From: Platycnemis pennipes
Lineage: Eukaryota; Arthropoda; Insecta; Odonata; Platycnemididae
Assembly: GCA_933228895.1 (NCBI GenBank)
Contig: OW121848.1
Location: forward strand, 141,192,615 to 141,256,614
Length of the DNA: 64,000 nt
Direction: 5' to 3'
The notes below the pieces were generated by a model, which worked only from the letters and a program-made list of their open reading frames with translations, was not told the DNA's origin and made no database searches. The translations under genes were made by a program, and so were the position numbers. Positions 45,481 through 59,450 of this stretch are shown one piece after another. How positions within the stretch are numbered: position 1 is the stretch's first letter; each line of letters starts with the position of its first letter.

Positions 45481-47859
45481 AACCTTTCAGGTCGGCCATT
45501 GAGTCGTGGGAGAGTTCATAATTGACGCCATTGTGGCGTTTGGTTGTCGATAACTTCTTATCTGGTATGCTGTCGTTTTTCGTTGAGTGACTGAGAGCAA
45601 TTAAGGCGAGCACCGCCGTTATCATCACATTCTCAACTAGTGATGATTCTGTTTTCGAATATCCCAGTGCCAATTTGTAAGTAAAATATTTGAAGAAGTT
45701 GAATCAAGTGGGCCTTTGGAAAATTGACCTTTCCACTTTGCTTTTTGGGAACTGGATTTTCTGGACTGCCGGATGTGATCACATTTTCGCCCTAGCTGTG
45801 GAGTGGCCGTGGGCATTCTTTCGCATGGGTAAACTTCTCTAGCCTTAAGCTCCCTTTTACGCTCCACAAACTTTGCGATAGCAGTGAAATATTTAGGTAG
45901 TACCATTCCTGATGTCCAACCGCTACTGAATAAGGAAATATTGCCCAGTTACGGATCATTAATTTCTCTGAGGCACCCGACTCCTCCAGTGAAATAAAGT
46001 CTCCTGCTTTCCGCCTACTTGTTCTTGTTGATGCTCAGCGGAAACAGTTTTAGCACTAGCATCTTTTACTCGGTTCCTCAAGTGACTTTGTGGCAAGTGG
46101 TGTTATTAAGTTTCACCGAAAGATCGCTTGAAAAGTTTTACTCTTTGATATTTTACCCAGAAAATGAGGACTAAGAATTAGTTTCAAATTGTCATTCTCA
46201 ATCACATACTAATATTTTCAGGTGCTTTAGATTCCATAATATACTGCTGGTTCATAATATGATTAAAAAATGGTTCAAGTACTCATTGTGAACTCAAAAA
46301 ATTCTTTTATTTAGCATCGTTCATTTGTGTGTTTATGCTGGAAAAAAATCCCAACAACCCACCAGGTTCTTGTCAACCAGCAATTATTGATGCAATAAGT
46401 AATTCTACTAATATTGCAATAAGCAATACTATGTTTCAAATTCTTTCTTAATCTTTGATAACTGGTGCGAAGATGCAAGAATTTAAATGCTGATTAAAAT
46501 TTTGATGGACAATTCTCATTTTATCTATTTAATTTTAACATTTCTCAAATTGCCTCCACCATAATATTATAGTACCATATTTTTGCGAGCGTTGTTAGTT
46601 AGCAATTTGCGAGCTTCCATTCTGCGAAGCTTCTAAAATGAATCCAATTATTTTTGGACTCGCAGCCGTATCGTTTTCCGATTCCAATGCTGAAATATAA
46701 TCAATAAAAGTAATTTATCTGAAGTTACCGAACCTGTTCGATAAATAGCATAGGATGGGTACTCTTATTTTTTCCAATGAGATTTTCGTTTGTGAACGTA
46801 GAAATGATTAAAGTTCAGTGTATATCCTCTGCGTACGTATGGTCTGCATAGGATGATGTAATATGAATACCAATTTAATTTGAGTACTGAAAGAGTGCTC
46901 TTTTAGAAAATTATTTTCATCGAAGAGGAGTATCCTTATCGCTCTCAGGAATAACGAAGAATTTCGTCCGGATGGTAATACTGGGTTGGACCGTTCAGCT
47001 CTTTGAATATTGTTATTTTTTGGATCCCAAGCAAATTTATTTTGGGCTCAACGGTTTTGATGTCGTAATGGTTCCTGATGTTATGGATCCTGATTTGCTT
47101 CCTGATCTTATTCCAAAAAGTTTCTCATCATGTTTCGATATCGGTCAATTTTGAAAAAATAATGGGCATATCCATGCACAAAATGTTCAATTTTTCAATT
47201 TTTAGTTTAATTGAAATACATTCAATTTTGAATGGAAATATAATTTTTATATAATAAATATGACCAAGGTAGAGTCATGTTTTCCTAAGTGTACCAAATT
47301 TACCAACCTCGAGTTAAGACCGCGAATAATTGTATGCCGCATCACATATAATACTGCTTTCCTGTAATATCGTGGAAACGTTTTCCGAAAACTGTGAAGA
47401 ATTTTAAATACCCTTTAAATTATACAAATGCATATGCGTCAATCTTACGAGAATTTTCTGTATGATTGCAAATTCTCTCTATTTTCCTATGGCACGCGTT
47501 CTGATACTCATAAGTTATTTTATTTCGCAATGTTGAAAATTTTATTCACGTATAGATCTTTACGTTTTTCATATTATTTTCATTTTAATTCATGTTTACT
47601 CTCCGTCTAAATGTAGATGTTCACTTCACGAGAAAAACTAAAATGAAATGACGAGCTCTCGGTTAAACCAACTACTCGTCATATTCGCTGGAAAAAAGAA
47701 GCATCGTTTAATCGACAATGAGTCTATCCACCCTATATTTCTGTACACGTAAATTTTTCATGGGTTTCCAATGATTTCCTCGCGCTTGGCTTGGGATTTC
47801 GACTGAATTCTTTCCCCACTACCTTCCCACAATTTCATTTCTTGGCGATAAAAAGAAAC
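45481..47859. other. AT-rich non-coding stretch
   Basis: An 89-codon minus-strand frame at 45637-45906 is not low-complexity but has no recognisable domain. No repeat ends seen. Confidence 0.45.
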
Positions 47860-49720
47860 TTCCACGCACCGGAGCGAGGAGGAGTGAAGAAAGGGAGAGA
47901 TAAGTGAGAGGAAAAGAGGATAAAGGAAAGGAAGGAAAAAATGGCAGGTAAAATAAACCCCCGAACCAAAGCCCGGGCACACGGGGGCTATTTTCTTTTA
48001 ACGACACAAGGCACTCGGGCGTGTTTGCCCATAAAAGGAGGGATTATGCATGTGGGTTGGGATGGAGGGGGGGGGGAGAGGAGGATCGGAGGTGGGGGGA
48101 ACAGTGGAGAGGGGAGCGAAAGGGGTGTGGGAGGGTGTTGGATGCACCGGACGGCGGAAGAGTTTTGTGTGCGGTGTGTGAGATGGCGTAGTAAGGGATG
48201 AGGAGGAAGCGCGCTCCGCGTGTGTCATTTGTTTTAGTGTGTGTGTGAGCGCGTGGCGCTGACGTGTGATGGCATGTGTTCGTCCGGGAAAGTGCGCGTG
48301 CGTGTGTGTGCGTGCGTGGCCGGTTGCGAGGAGATCGTAGGGATGGGGAGGAGATGAGTTCGTTGCGCTCTCTCGTGCACCGCCGTTCGATCTGGTCGCG
48401 AGAGAGAGAGAGAGGGAGATACGGAGGAAGGCGGAGCGGAATGGCTTTATTTTGACCGAATCATTGGGCGCGTGAACCGACCGAATGCATCAACCCGCAC
48501 TCCGCTCTGATATAAATAATATATCCCGCCGTAACGACCCTTTTGGGTGGGAGGTTTTTCATTAATTCAGGACGGGGTCCAAAAATACCAGCGAGTGCCC
48601 GTCGCCATCCGCGTAATTCTCGACGGAATTTCAGCCGGGGTGGATAACCTCCGCGACAGGAAATGAGCAGTGTAGGGAAAAAGAGTTGGACGGGTCGTGA
48701 ATTCCCGCTGGGATGGGTGAACTACGCGGAGCGCACACTTTTTTCTCCCGTGAATTCCGCGTGCCGGTTTTAGGGAGGATCCAAGCATCCGGAAATATCA
48801 TCCGGAGCTCCTCTGAAATCCCGGCGATAACGGCCGTGGGGAGAGGACGTTCGATATGGTTTCCCCGGGGGGGGAGGAGCAGGGATGGCGATCGGACCTC
48901 GGCGGCGAGTGAGGAGGAGTGGACCGATCCCCCTGCAATTCAGCTCCGGCGTCGTGGAAGTCGGATTGAATTTTCGGTCAAAAGATTATGAGCTCGCTTC
49001 TTTGGGGATGCGACCCTCGGGCGAGCATTTAAGTCGTCGAGGAGCGTAAGGGGCATTAATGTCGCAGGAGAAGCGGACGCAGTGATGCAGCAGGGGAGAA
49101 GGAGGGGGTGCGGGAGCATGGGGGATCCAGGGAACCGGGAGCAGGGAGACGGAGAGGGGGAGGGTGTGGTGGGACGGGGAGGGGAGAGAGGGGAGGTGAG
49201 GCGGGACCCGGATGGCATTTGGGAGCCGATATTGATCCGTTCCCATCGATGGAGAGCAAAGGCTTAGCGTTTCGCTCCGAACGAGCCCCTGTACCGCGTC
49301 TGTGGATTCCCAGGGATCTTCTCACTCCCCTCCCCGCCCCTCCGCCCCCCTCCATTCCGCCCACGCACGCGAGATGCGGACGGAAACCCTTTTTGCCCCG
49401 CCCCTCCCCGGCCAACCCGACACGCGCGCACGATGGAGAGAACACACGGGCCCTCCCTCTCTCCTCCCCTCTCTCCCTGCCCGGGCAGGGGAGCAGGGAA
49501 GGGAAGGAGGGGAGGCTTTGACCCGGATTGACCCGTGCACCGCGCGCGTCGGATGCTGCGAGCCTCGTCGCGACCACACACACACCCGACCTGGTCCACA
49601 CGCACGCACATGCGGGCGGGCACACGCATAAAAGTTTGCATAGCGTCGCGATCGATTTCGGGGGAGCGCGCACAGGAGTTTCGTGGGCGGTGAGTTAGTC
49701 AGGAGAATCGAGCGGAATGA
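47860..49720. other. Large CpG-dense island
   Basis: Purine-rich at 47870-48200 (10-G run at 48067-48076), GT/GC-alternating at 48235-48320, (GA)n at about 48400-48416, CpG-rich at 48430-49080, purine-rich at 49085-49200, pyrimidine-rich at 49310-49485, CA-rich at 49570-49610. Frames of up to 205 codons (49056-49673, minus) are Pro/Arg/Ser-rich with no domain. Good promoter-island candidate; no first exon recognised. Confidence 0.5.
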
Positions 49721-50130
49721 GATGATATTGTTTGTATTAGCGACTCGATTGGTCCAGCTGTTACATAAGGTTGGCGGATAACCGCAGCGGAGGGTTTCTC
49801 GAGGGTGAGAAGGAGGAGTTATGGTGAGTGGGTCGGTTCGGGTTTGATTCACTGCATTTCGATTGTTGCCGTGCGAATGGCGGGCGACGCCATTTGTCAC
49901 AGCTCGGAGGTTTCGTGACTTTCATCAAGGGTTTAGGCAAATACAAAATTGTCCAGAGTATTCTCAGGCAATCTCCACGGGATACGACGAATTTATTTCG
50001 GACACAGTCATCGGTGCGGAAATACAGACCTGATGTGGACGGTGTCATCTCCCTATTGCGCGAATTTTCAGTCGAGCACTTAGTGAGTTATGTTTATCTG
50101 GCTCTCCAGGAAGAGTAGTTACCAGCTGAC
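49721..50130. other. Unassigned open frame next to the island
   Basis: A 96-codon plus-strand frame (49828-50118) has normal composition, including GKYKIVQSILRQSPRDTTN and VDGVISLLREFSVEHLVSYV. Its annotated start is not an ATG. An ATG at 49819-49821 is directly followed by GTGAGT, so that ATG could instead close a small first exon at a donor site. Neither reading is supported by homology. Confidence 0.2.
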
Positions 50131-53100
50131 GTGCCCAATGTTTTTCAGAAGCTTGTAATTTATGTACGTCTATCTATGCCATGTTTGGTACAAACAACGT
50201 GGAAGGCAGACTTGCTTGGTTTGTGATTTTTGCTGTCAGTTAACTCGTTAACGGTTTCTATCGCTACGCTGTTTGGCTCTGCTCTTGAATAAATTACTGC
50301 AGGTTTGTGATTCGCCATTAATAGCAATTTCGGCCCGAATTGACTGGCACGTGACGGTTATTGGGCGGCACATTTTGTCGATGTTGATTCAACAATCTTG
50401 TAGGGTCTTGAGTCTCCTTATTCTGGGGGAGAATTTGTTTAATTAGGCACGGAATACCGCGTAACAGCACGAACTTGTTTCAAGTAGTCTTTGAATGGCC
50501 TCTAATAATCTTTTGTCAATGGGATGAGGTTTGAACGTTATCGTATTAACTAAAGAATCGGATTGGGTAGACTAAAATCTAAAATTTCGCCTGTTAGCAT
50601 CTATTCAGGTTTATTCCTATAAATACTTCCAGGAAATACAACCTCAATCTACCTAATTAAATGCAATTGAAAGTTTGCGCCGCAAAATCTATGAAATATA
50701 AGCATTTAGCTAGATTCTTGAGGTAGAAGTATGCTGATACCATATTTTGCTCTCTGTCAATGATCCTCTTTAAGCACCATATATTTTTTTTAGAAAATAT
50801 TCTTTTGCATTTAAACCCGGTGAGAAGAGCATTCAGAAACCTATTCAATGAAATTAAATTGCTGGAAAATATTTTTTGATTCCTCAGGGAGATATTGAAT
50901 ATATTAATGAGTCATTTTCGATCAAGCATAACATGGTGACAATAAAAACTTATTATATGTTGAATATGGCAATTGACGTTGTGCCGTGAAATGTAAAATA
51001 ATTTTTACTTGCACAATTTGTCCTAGTAATACAATAATTGAACAGAAATAATTATTTGATTTAAATAAATTATTCGACTTCATAGTCTTTGTTTATATTT
51101 CATACAATTTTAGAGGTTATGCACGTACAATATATATATATATATACCATTTTTTATATTGTTTATTAGAAATACAAATTGAGTTACACGGTGGTCATTT
51201 AGAATGCATGACTTTTTTTGTCGACTACGTTCCGTTGTTCCATACGAGCTAATTGCACGCGCGGTTATCTAATAATAAACGAAACACGATGGAGCCGTAT
51301 GGCTTTCGACTCATGATGGAAATTGATTGTGATTTGATGGAGACTCTGGCGATAGGTTCACGTCATGTGTCATTACTCAATCTCGTGATGAGGTCTTCGG
51401 AAATTAGCACTTAGCCTTCTGAACGTGAACTACTGCTCAATTATTAATGGAATGAACTTGCCCACTATCCGAGGAATTCATGGGATTTCATTTTTTATTT
51501 TTCATTTCCAATGCCGGGGAAACCCGGTGATTGGAAATGAATGGCAGGCTATTGATGTCTGCCCGCTCACTTGTTGTTTAGAGACTCAAGAGAGTCTGGA
51601 TGGGGAACGAACGGCAGAAAGGACGAAGTTAGTTGTGAAGCCATTTTTAGGGAGTCAATTAACTATATGGAGTTGACGCCAAGCCCTGAGAGCTTTTTAT
51701 ATGTCTCAATTTTTAATAACTTCCAAAGCATTAATTATTTTTCTCTTGTTCATCCAAACCATTTATAAGCGTAAGTAGATGTGTAGGAAAATTGAGCGAG
51801 AATATGTTTTTAAATCTCTTACACATAACTTCGTGCATGATTGTATATTCTGGCCTGTGTAGTATAATTTAATTTTTTTAGCAGTGAAAGGAAACATACG
51901 CAGACAAATAAGGTGTTCCAAGGATTTTGAATCTCGATGTAGAATGTTAGTCCCGGATAGGTTTATTGCTTTATTTATCTTAATCCAAAGCTCAGATATT
52001 CATGTTAACTTTGTCGATAGCCGATTCAATTATGAATTTCTTTTCACTCTGCGAATGATTTGCTAGGAAACGTGTTCTTGGTCGGGATAATGCACGAAAA
52101 TTGGACATTTTCATGCGATAGTACCCTCAATGTGGAGGATTGGGGTGAAATGTTGAAGAGAGGGTAAGTTTGTTCCGTGGGTGACAGGACAAATTGAAGG
52201 GGAGATAGAGGGAGTTGCGGTAACTTAGGGGTTGACGCGACGATCCCTTTGATGTCACTAGCCTTCCTACATAATTCGTCTCCATTATGTTTGGATAAAT
52301 TTGTTGGATTACAGCTGTAGCTAAGAAACATTTTCCCTCATATGTGCGTAGCATGTGAAGTTCCCCCGCGATGACGTGGAGAGAAGGTTTACAAACCCTC
52401 CTTCTGTCCCCATACCCGTAGCGAGGGTTGCTGGTTTATATGCTGTCCAACACAGGGTTATCTAGAAACACTTACACTCGACGTAACTCGTGAAACTCGA
52501 ACAAAGTATACACATTATTTCAGGACCTCACATTTCTCTATTCCTTTCATTAGTGATTGGAAAATGCATTCGATGAATAAATTCAATTTCGTTCCATTTT
52601 CAGGCAAATTTCTCTCAGCGGAAATGAAAAGAATGTGAAGTTAAGGTTGCAAAATAATATTTTTCCTCCGATAAATTACTATCAATTTTCTACTTCACTG
52701 CTAAAATCTCTTTTGTGAAACAATTCTAGGTGAAATAGGTACCGTTTTAAATTGGCATAATGATAGGTTTGTCATTAAAGTGAAATAAATATGACTTCTT
52801 AGATATCTAGTTCTTTATACTCGTTTTGGACAATCGTTTCAGATCATTATTCCTTAGGAACACTAAGCCATTTACCTGTAATCCAATTCATATTTTACTG
52901 GTAGTCCTGAAAAGAAAACAAAACATATGATCGAAAAGGTTACTTTCCATCCTTAAGACACAAAGATTGAGTATTGAAAATTAGCATCTTACGAAACCTT
53001 TGTTACTCACTATAAATATAACAAAAATAATTTTATGTTCAAATTAAAAGTGTGCTACTATTCAAGGATGACATTGGTGAAGTAGCTAACCACGTTTGTA

Positions 53101-53695
53101 CTTGCACATTTGCTAGGCGGTTTTTCCTGATAAAATCATGTCGAAATCTCGTGTATGGACTTCTATGCGATCTATTGCACAAAAGAAGCAGGAAAGATAA
53201 ACGATGCGAATTGACGGTGTTTCTGACTTCTGTCAGTGACTTGTTACTATAATGTCAGGCACTTTTGGGTGAAAATTTAACTGATAGTGAATCGAATACC
53301 AAATTTATATATTTACTTCACCATGGCATTGATCATTTGATAAATGTTTGGAGGATGATACAATGTATGTATTGTGGGTGGGTATCCTTCAGAATACCAC
53401 TTTCTATACGGTATCATGCAGTCTTCTTTTCACCTCCTGCCAAATTTTATCTGTAGATGTGTAGGACTTGACAGCTTCATATGTTTCAGTTAGTCTTCAT
53501 TATTTTTTCTCTAATTTATCTTCAAGGTCTCTTCTCTTTAGTGCTTTACTGTCGTGATATGAAGTGGAAAACCACTAAATCTTGGCTTTTGCACATAAAT
53601 ATTAACCATCTACTGCTTTATTTTGAAATTGTGTATTGATAGATTTTTCTAAATTAATAAACATTTATGATAGATTTATCACAACACTACAGTTC
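50131..53695. other. Long AT-rich non-coding stretch
   Basis: A short (AT)n run lies near 51131-51146. Frames of up to 95 codons have no domain. No mobile element recognised. Confidence 0.5.
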
Positions 53696-53699
53696 TTAG

Positions 53700-54065
53700 A
53701 ATTTATAAAAGAGTTACTCGTTTAATATGTTTGCTTTTTGTTTGAAACTTTAAGACTAATTTTGACCTCAGTATCACTGCAAGTTTATGTATGTTAGTAT
53801 TCGAGTTTTGATTTGGCAATTTTTATATCCAGAGATTCCCATAACTACAGAAATATTACTATTAAATTTTCAACATTTAATTAAGAGTTTCTATAAGGAA
53901 AGCTAAAAAATTGTATTATTCCTGTTTACATGCAGTTAAAATTTATTCTTTTATTTATTTAGTGACATAGTACGTATTATACAAATTATAAAAGAGTTAT
54001 TAGTGTAATATCTTTGCCTTTTTCTTTGAAACTGTAAGATTAATTTTGACTTCGTTATCAGTGCA
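53700..54065 (+). repeat. Local direct duplication, two ~90-bp copies
   Basis: 53702-53785 and 53978-54063 share, in order, TTATAAAAGAGTTA, TAATAT.TTTG, TTTGAAACT.TAAGA.TAATT and TATCA.TGCA, about 80-85% identical, 275 bp apart. It is decayed; the unit boundaries are unclear. Confidence 0.65.
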
Positions 54066-56686
54066 GGTAATATTTAGTGTTATTATCACCAAAATGTAAT
54101 TTAGTTCCTAATTCAATCGTATTCGATTATATATAGCCACACATCTAATGGTTGTGGCTAAATGAGGGATGCGTATGAATTGGAGGAAAAGTTAATTGAA
54201 TTGCTTAATCCAGTATTTCTGTTTATTCCTCAGTTAATAAACAGGCATCTAGAAGTACTGGCTGTGTAAATACTGAATGCATGGCATGAGGTTGTTCCTC
54301 GGAAGCTATAAATAAGGACAGAAATTTTGGTCTGGAATATAATGACTGAAGGAACCAATGAAAAGACTCCAGATTGTAATTAAAATTATGGATAAAATTG
54401 CACAATTGATTCTAGCCATAGGTAGAATCGGGGAAAAGAGAAGGTATGCAATATAGAACGGGACAAAAATATTTCCCTCCCGATGGCTACTAGCGATGGA
54501 AGCAACGATTGATTGATTAGATATGTGAGGGTTGAGGTTGCCTCTTCAATGGAGGACGACTTCATGAGCTACTGATCGTTTGAAAACGAGTAAAGGGAAA
54601 GTTCATTAAGCGTCATCATCTATTGGAGTACTTTTATGTACTTGGGCTATGTACGGTTGTCTCCAGCAAGGGCAGTGCAACCAGTATTAGTGAAACGTTA
54701 CCGAGGAATGTTCTTGATGAAATGGCTTTTGCGTAATAAATGCAGTGTTTCATATAAAATGAGGTGATATGATACCGATGGGGCACAAACACTGTTGAAT
54801 GAAAAAGTGAACAGAATGTGTAAATTAAATAGTGACCCGGAATAAATTGGAACTATTGTAATCCATGTATAACATGTTTATTGACAAACAAAAGCTAGAG
54901 AAAATTTTGTTTATGGTGGTGAGAATATCTGATATGGAAGAGAATTAATACTTATAGAAATATTAGTGCCTAGGAATATTTTGTACGACAATTGCATTGT
55001 TTGCTAACCATGTTGTTGAAATTTTGAATTATACTGTGACTATACATAGTTACAAGAGCTTATTTATTGAAGAGAAAATGCGTTTTCTAGTATTGCGGAA
55101 AGGGCACCTAGTGTGGAATGTAGTTTCATGGTTCTGTGGTGAAAATATACACCAGATAAGGATAGTTTCTAATGAACCAGTATTTCCGAAATTTTGGAAC
55201 CCCATTTTTCCTAGCAGCTTCTCGGAAATTGTAATTTTTCGGCCGGAAAAGTAAATTTTAATTAAAGTAAAATGAAGTAAATTTAATTCATTCAATTACT
55301 TTATTATGAATATGCTTTTTTCGGAATCCAGTTATAAACACTTATTTGGGTCTGTAGATGACAAGGAACTTCTACGAATTTGCTTGTATTTTATTTCTTA
55401 TTTTTGGCGTGGAAATTAAATAGTACCCGTAATAATATTATCTATCAGTGAAGCTTTGAAACGGCTTAATTGGGAATTACTGTAATTCATATATTAGATG
55501 CTTGCTGCCAAATAAAAGCAGGAAATTTCATGAGAAGCTCAGTAAAATTATATTTGTTACATATTAAATTTTTTTGATGAGAATGAATGCCATCACTCTA
55601 ATTGCTGAAAATTCTTATCTGTAATGAATTGTGCTATTAATTTTGCTACGAGTGAAATTGTACGCTTTACTGAAATATATCCGCTTGCAATTTCGTTATA
55701 TAATTTAGTGCGCAATCTCAGCCAATTTAAGAAAGAGGCTTCATCAATAGGGTTTCATATTTTATGCCTCGTGAATTTTATTAAAACGAAATTAAATATG
55801 TTACTGTTAAAAAATGAGATGTATCTAGTCTCAGAGGCAATTAAGCCCCGTGCAATTTTTATTGTGAGTGACGGTGAGCGTTTGCGAACTTGCCTATATA
55901 GCCTGGTGAGGAAAGAGAAAATTGAGTGTTCGTACAAAGGGGGTGGTGTGAAGAGGGAGGCAATCAGTGCTGGAGCAAAACTAACGATATTCAATGATGG
56001 CGATCGATAAGGATGAAAGTTGTCCACAAAATGAGCTGTAGTACTTTATTTTATTAAGGCAAACCTTGGAAATAACTGAAAATTGATGGAAATATTGCAC
56101 TCTTATATTCTGTGGGACCGTGCTTTCGTATTTTCATTTGCAGTCCAGATGAGCTCACTAATTATTATCTCGTCACGCTTAAATCTCAATAAGTTGTACT
56201 CTTCGATAACTAATGAAAAAGTGAATGCACCTACACATAATGATGTTTTTCGAAGAATTCTACTGAGGTTAAATTTTCATCAATATTTTTCCGTTTTTTC
56301 TTCGTCTTTGTAGACTAATGGGAGACATTTTGCAAATTAGAAATTGTCATTGATGGTTTTGATGCAGAGGTATTGATCCCTTCTAGACTCAATTATAACA
56401 TCACTTACGATTCAGAGTTAAAGTTGAAAAGCATTTTCAGAATAGGAGAATTTTGTAATTAGCTTCAAATCATAGCTACATCAAAATACTACTATTTAAA
56501 ATGCATTAAAATGTGTAATTGGTATTGAAAGTTGAGCATTTTTGGTGCATCACTAATTTGTTGATCAACGTAAAAACTGAAAATTCAAAACTGTAAATAT
56601 ATTGCGAAAACATAGAGCAAAATAATTATACTTTCGAAATAGAATTTTCATGATGATTGATAATAATGATATTTAACGTTTGATTT
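54066..56686. other. AT-rich non-coding stretch
   Basis: A 128-codon plus frame at 55624-56010 has mixed composition but no recognisable domain. A weak repeat of AAATTAAATAGT.ACCCG at 54824 and 55416 may be an old duplication. Confidence 0.4.
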
Positions 56687-56817
56687 TCAAGCGCCTGCGT
56701 CCCTTTTATAACCTTCTAGGTGTCTACTCTTTAGCAGCGAAAGTCTATTGAGCAACAATGAATGATGAAGATTATTCCCATTCCGAATGGCATTACGGAG
56801 TCTTATCTGCTTAAAAG

Positions 56818-57028
56818 GTTGGTTTGACGCCGCTCTTCGCTCGGTTTTCCTATCAGCTGGCCTCTTCATATTTACGTAAGTCTTCTCTTTTATATCCTTA
56901 ACAACTTGCTCTACATATATCTTGGTAAGCCATCCTTTGCCATTCTTACCATTATTTATCCCTCGACGATTATCTTCATTAGGCCATCATGTTTCACAAA
57001 ATGGCCGATTTGGTTGTCCCGTCTTCTT
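56818..57028 (-). pseudogene. LINE fragment 2, C-terminal coding part
   Basis: Closely similar to 38190-38395 of the larger LINE: shared words include GGTTTGACGC, GGCCTCTTCATATT, TCTCTTTTA, CAACTTGCTC and CCCTCGACGATT. On the minus strand fragments read as IGHF.KHDGLMK.IVEG, VEQVVKDIKEKTYVN and MKRPADRKTERRAAS, split by frameshifts, as expected for the basic C-terminus of the polyprotein. Only about 70 codons survive. Confidence 0.75.
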
Positions 57029-58135
57029 TTTAAAGTTGTCAGAAAAAAAATAATTTTTACAGCTCAGTATCGTCACCTGAAACTGCCCAATAAGGTCGCA
57101 GAAATTTTAGCATATTTCTCCTTATTACTGGATTCCACCATATTAAAAATTGTACTGGATTCCATGATCGAGGCCCTATGCTGAATTAAGAAGCGAGGCT
57201 GGCCGTTTCGACTTCTTGGATCTCGACGTAGAGCTCATTCTATTTAAACTTTTTAATTGAGCGAATTTCCTAGAATGTTTCCTCATTTTATCCTCTTCGG
57301 TTATCTGGCATTCTCCTATCTAAGTGGATATTTCCTAGTGGATATATAGTGGATATATTTTGCTTAGGCTTCGCACTTTAACGTATTAAAATCATTGTTA
57401 ATTTGGATTGTCAACGATCTGCTGAATAAGTGGACTGTGATTCAAATGTTATTGAGTATCATGTCCGTGGACAGAGCGCAGATGAGCTTACTTCCTGCTC
57501 ATATTCATTGATAAGTATTGTCACAAATGATGCAAATGATCCCAAAATGCTACTCTTAGCTTTTTGTCCGAAACAAATTTTATACCTGTTCAGCCATTCA
57601 TTCATGTGACATTGGACGAACGGGTTTGGTGTAGGGTAGCGTGGTAATATTTTGCTCCCTCTCCTTTTGTAGTTAGGAAAGAAATAGTAATCGCATAACA
57701 AAGTATTACAAGCAATATTATAGTGGTCTAAGGGATTAAAACTTGTTAAACTTTCATTTAAAAAATATGTTTTCGAGAAATAATTTTAATCCACATTGAC
57801 TAAAGGGTCTGCTCAGCCTCTGTTTTAAGTGATTTCTGCTCTGCCTCTGTTTTAACTTATTTCTTTAGACCCTTTCGAACAGAACTAACTGCTCGTCACT
57901 CATTTATAGCAGAAATTTTCGTCATATTCAAAAGAGTGCTAAAGTAGATATCTATTCATTTCCTCTAACGATGCCTGTTAATGTTATAATTGTTACAGAA
58001 AGAGGATTTCACCCACCCATTGACTAATTGGACTGAAATATACCCCGAGTGAAATGGATATACCCTTTAAAAAATGATTTCATCGACGAATTTTAATATT
58101 CCCGATTCTTTATCCATTCGGATCTCACAATACGA
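57029..58135. other. AT-rich non-coding stretch
   Basis: A small internal repeat (AGTGGATAT words at 57321-57357; TCTGCTC.GCCTCTGTTTTAA at 57806-57855) is present. Nothing else recognised. Confidence 0.45.
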
Positions 58136-58660
58136 GCGTGGACCCTTTAAAGTCCCGCATTTGAAACGGCAGCTAGGGAAAGGGGGACGTTGGACGGACG
58201 GGGGGGGGACGAGGTAATACGTATCATCTCGGATATCGGGGAGGTAGAGAGGTGGGGGAGAGGGGCTCAGAATGAGGAGGGAGATGGATTGAATGGGGGA
58301 TGGACCGGATATAGTGGCAGCGGTGGCCGTGTGGAGGAGGGAGAAAGGGTTACCCGAGGGGTGAGCGCGTCATGAAGGGACGCGGGTGGACACTGGATGC
58401 GGCAGGGTCAAGGGGGGAGGAGAGGACGGTTGGGTTTTAGGGAAGGGTGAGTTGGCCGGTGGAGGCGTTGGGGGCGGGGAATGGCGGAAAAAGGGTTTGC
58501 GCTGGGGGGGAAAAGGAGAGAGGGGGGGGGGGGGGGAGAGGAGGGTTGTATTATTTTGATACCGTGATCCACGGTGGGCCGAACCGTGCCGGTCGTCCAC
58601 AACGCTCGGAGTTCGGTGTTCGTCCCTCCCCTTCCTGGAAAACCCGGAGTCAATTTATGC
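58136..58660. other. GC island, purine-rich on plus
   Basis: G/A-rich at 58165-58550, with a 15-G run at about 58522-58536. Frames on both strands are low complexity. Confidence 0.5.
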
Positions 58661-59450
58661 ACGTGCATGCCCACCTACCTATGCAACCCTTTTTTCAATC
58701 GCCTCATCTGCCCGCAACAACAGCTTCTTGCTCTGCCGAACTATCAGCGGAAGCGTTACCAACCCCTCATGATTATATGCAGTTGCGACTATATACAGCC
58801 GTTGGGAAGTCGAGCTATATGCTATAATATTATGGCGTCATATTACAGTGGTCTCCACGTTTAAAGTTTGTACTCTTGATTTAATCTCTGAAAAAAAATT
58901 AACGGCACTGGCCCCATCCAGGATTCATTGCTGAGTCACAAGTGAATTCACTCTAGTTACTCAGTAAGGGTTGCCTTAAAAGGCCAAATCATGGCGTCAT
59001 TCCCTCCATTCCCGTGAGGAATTTTAAACCGTGACGTACGATTTTGTTGTCAGGCTTACAGCGTGAATCATCTCGAAAAGTCTTTGGCCTATAAATGAGT
59101 AAACGACATTTGGACATATTTAGGTGATTGTTTTTCCTTTTAGATGCTTGATTATTGCGATTGCACTTAAGTTTTTTTTCTATATTTGTGGATTATATTA
59201 ATAATGCGTGCGCTCATAGATTCATCATTAGAACATAATAAGTTCAGAGAATACAGGAAGGGTAGGCTTAAGGGGTAAAGGAAGAGGTAGAGAAAGAACT
59301 TTAGAATACTAATGGGGTAATTGTCTCCGCGAGATCTCTGTTTCCGGTCCTTGAAACTTACATTCGGCTGTTGAGCGTTGTTGGAAATGGTGACACTGGT
59401 CCGTAACGAGAAGGCCGGCAAAAAGTTCTTCCCCGTCTATTCGGAGAGAA
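58661..59450. other. Non-coding, nothing recognised
   Basis: Frames of 84-126 codons without domains. No repeat recognised. Confidence 0.45.

Noticed and set aside
49056..49673. A 205-residue minus-strand protein
   Set aside because: Pro/Arg/Ser/Gly-rich translation of a CpG-rich purine/pyrimidine island, with overlapping open frames on the other strand and no domain.
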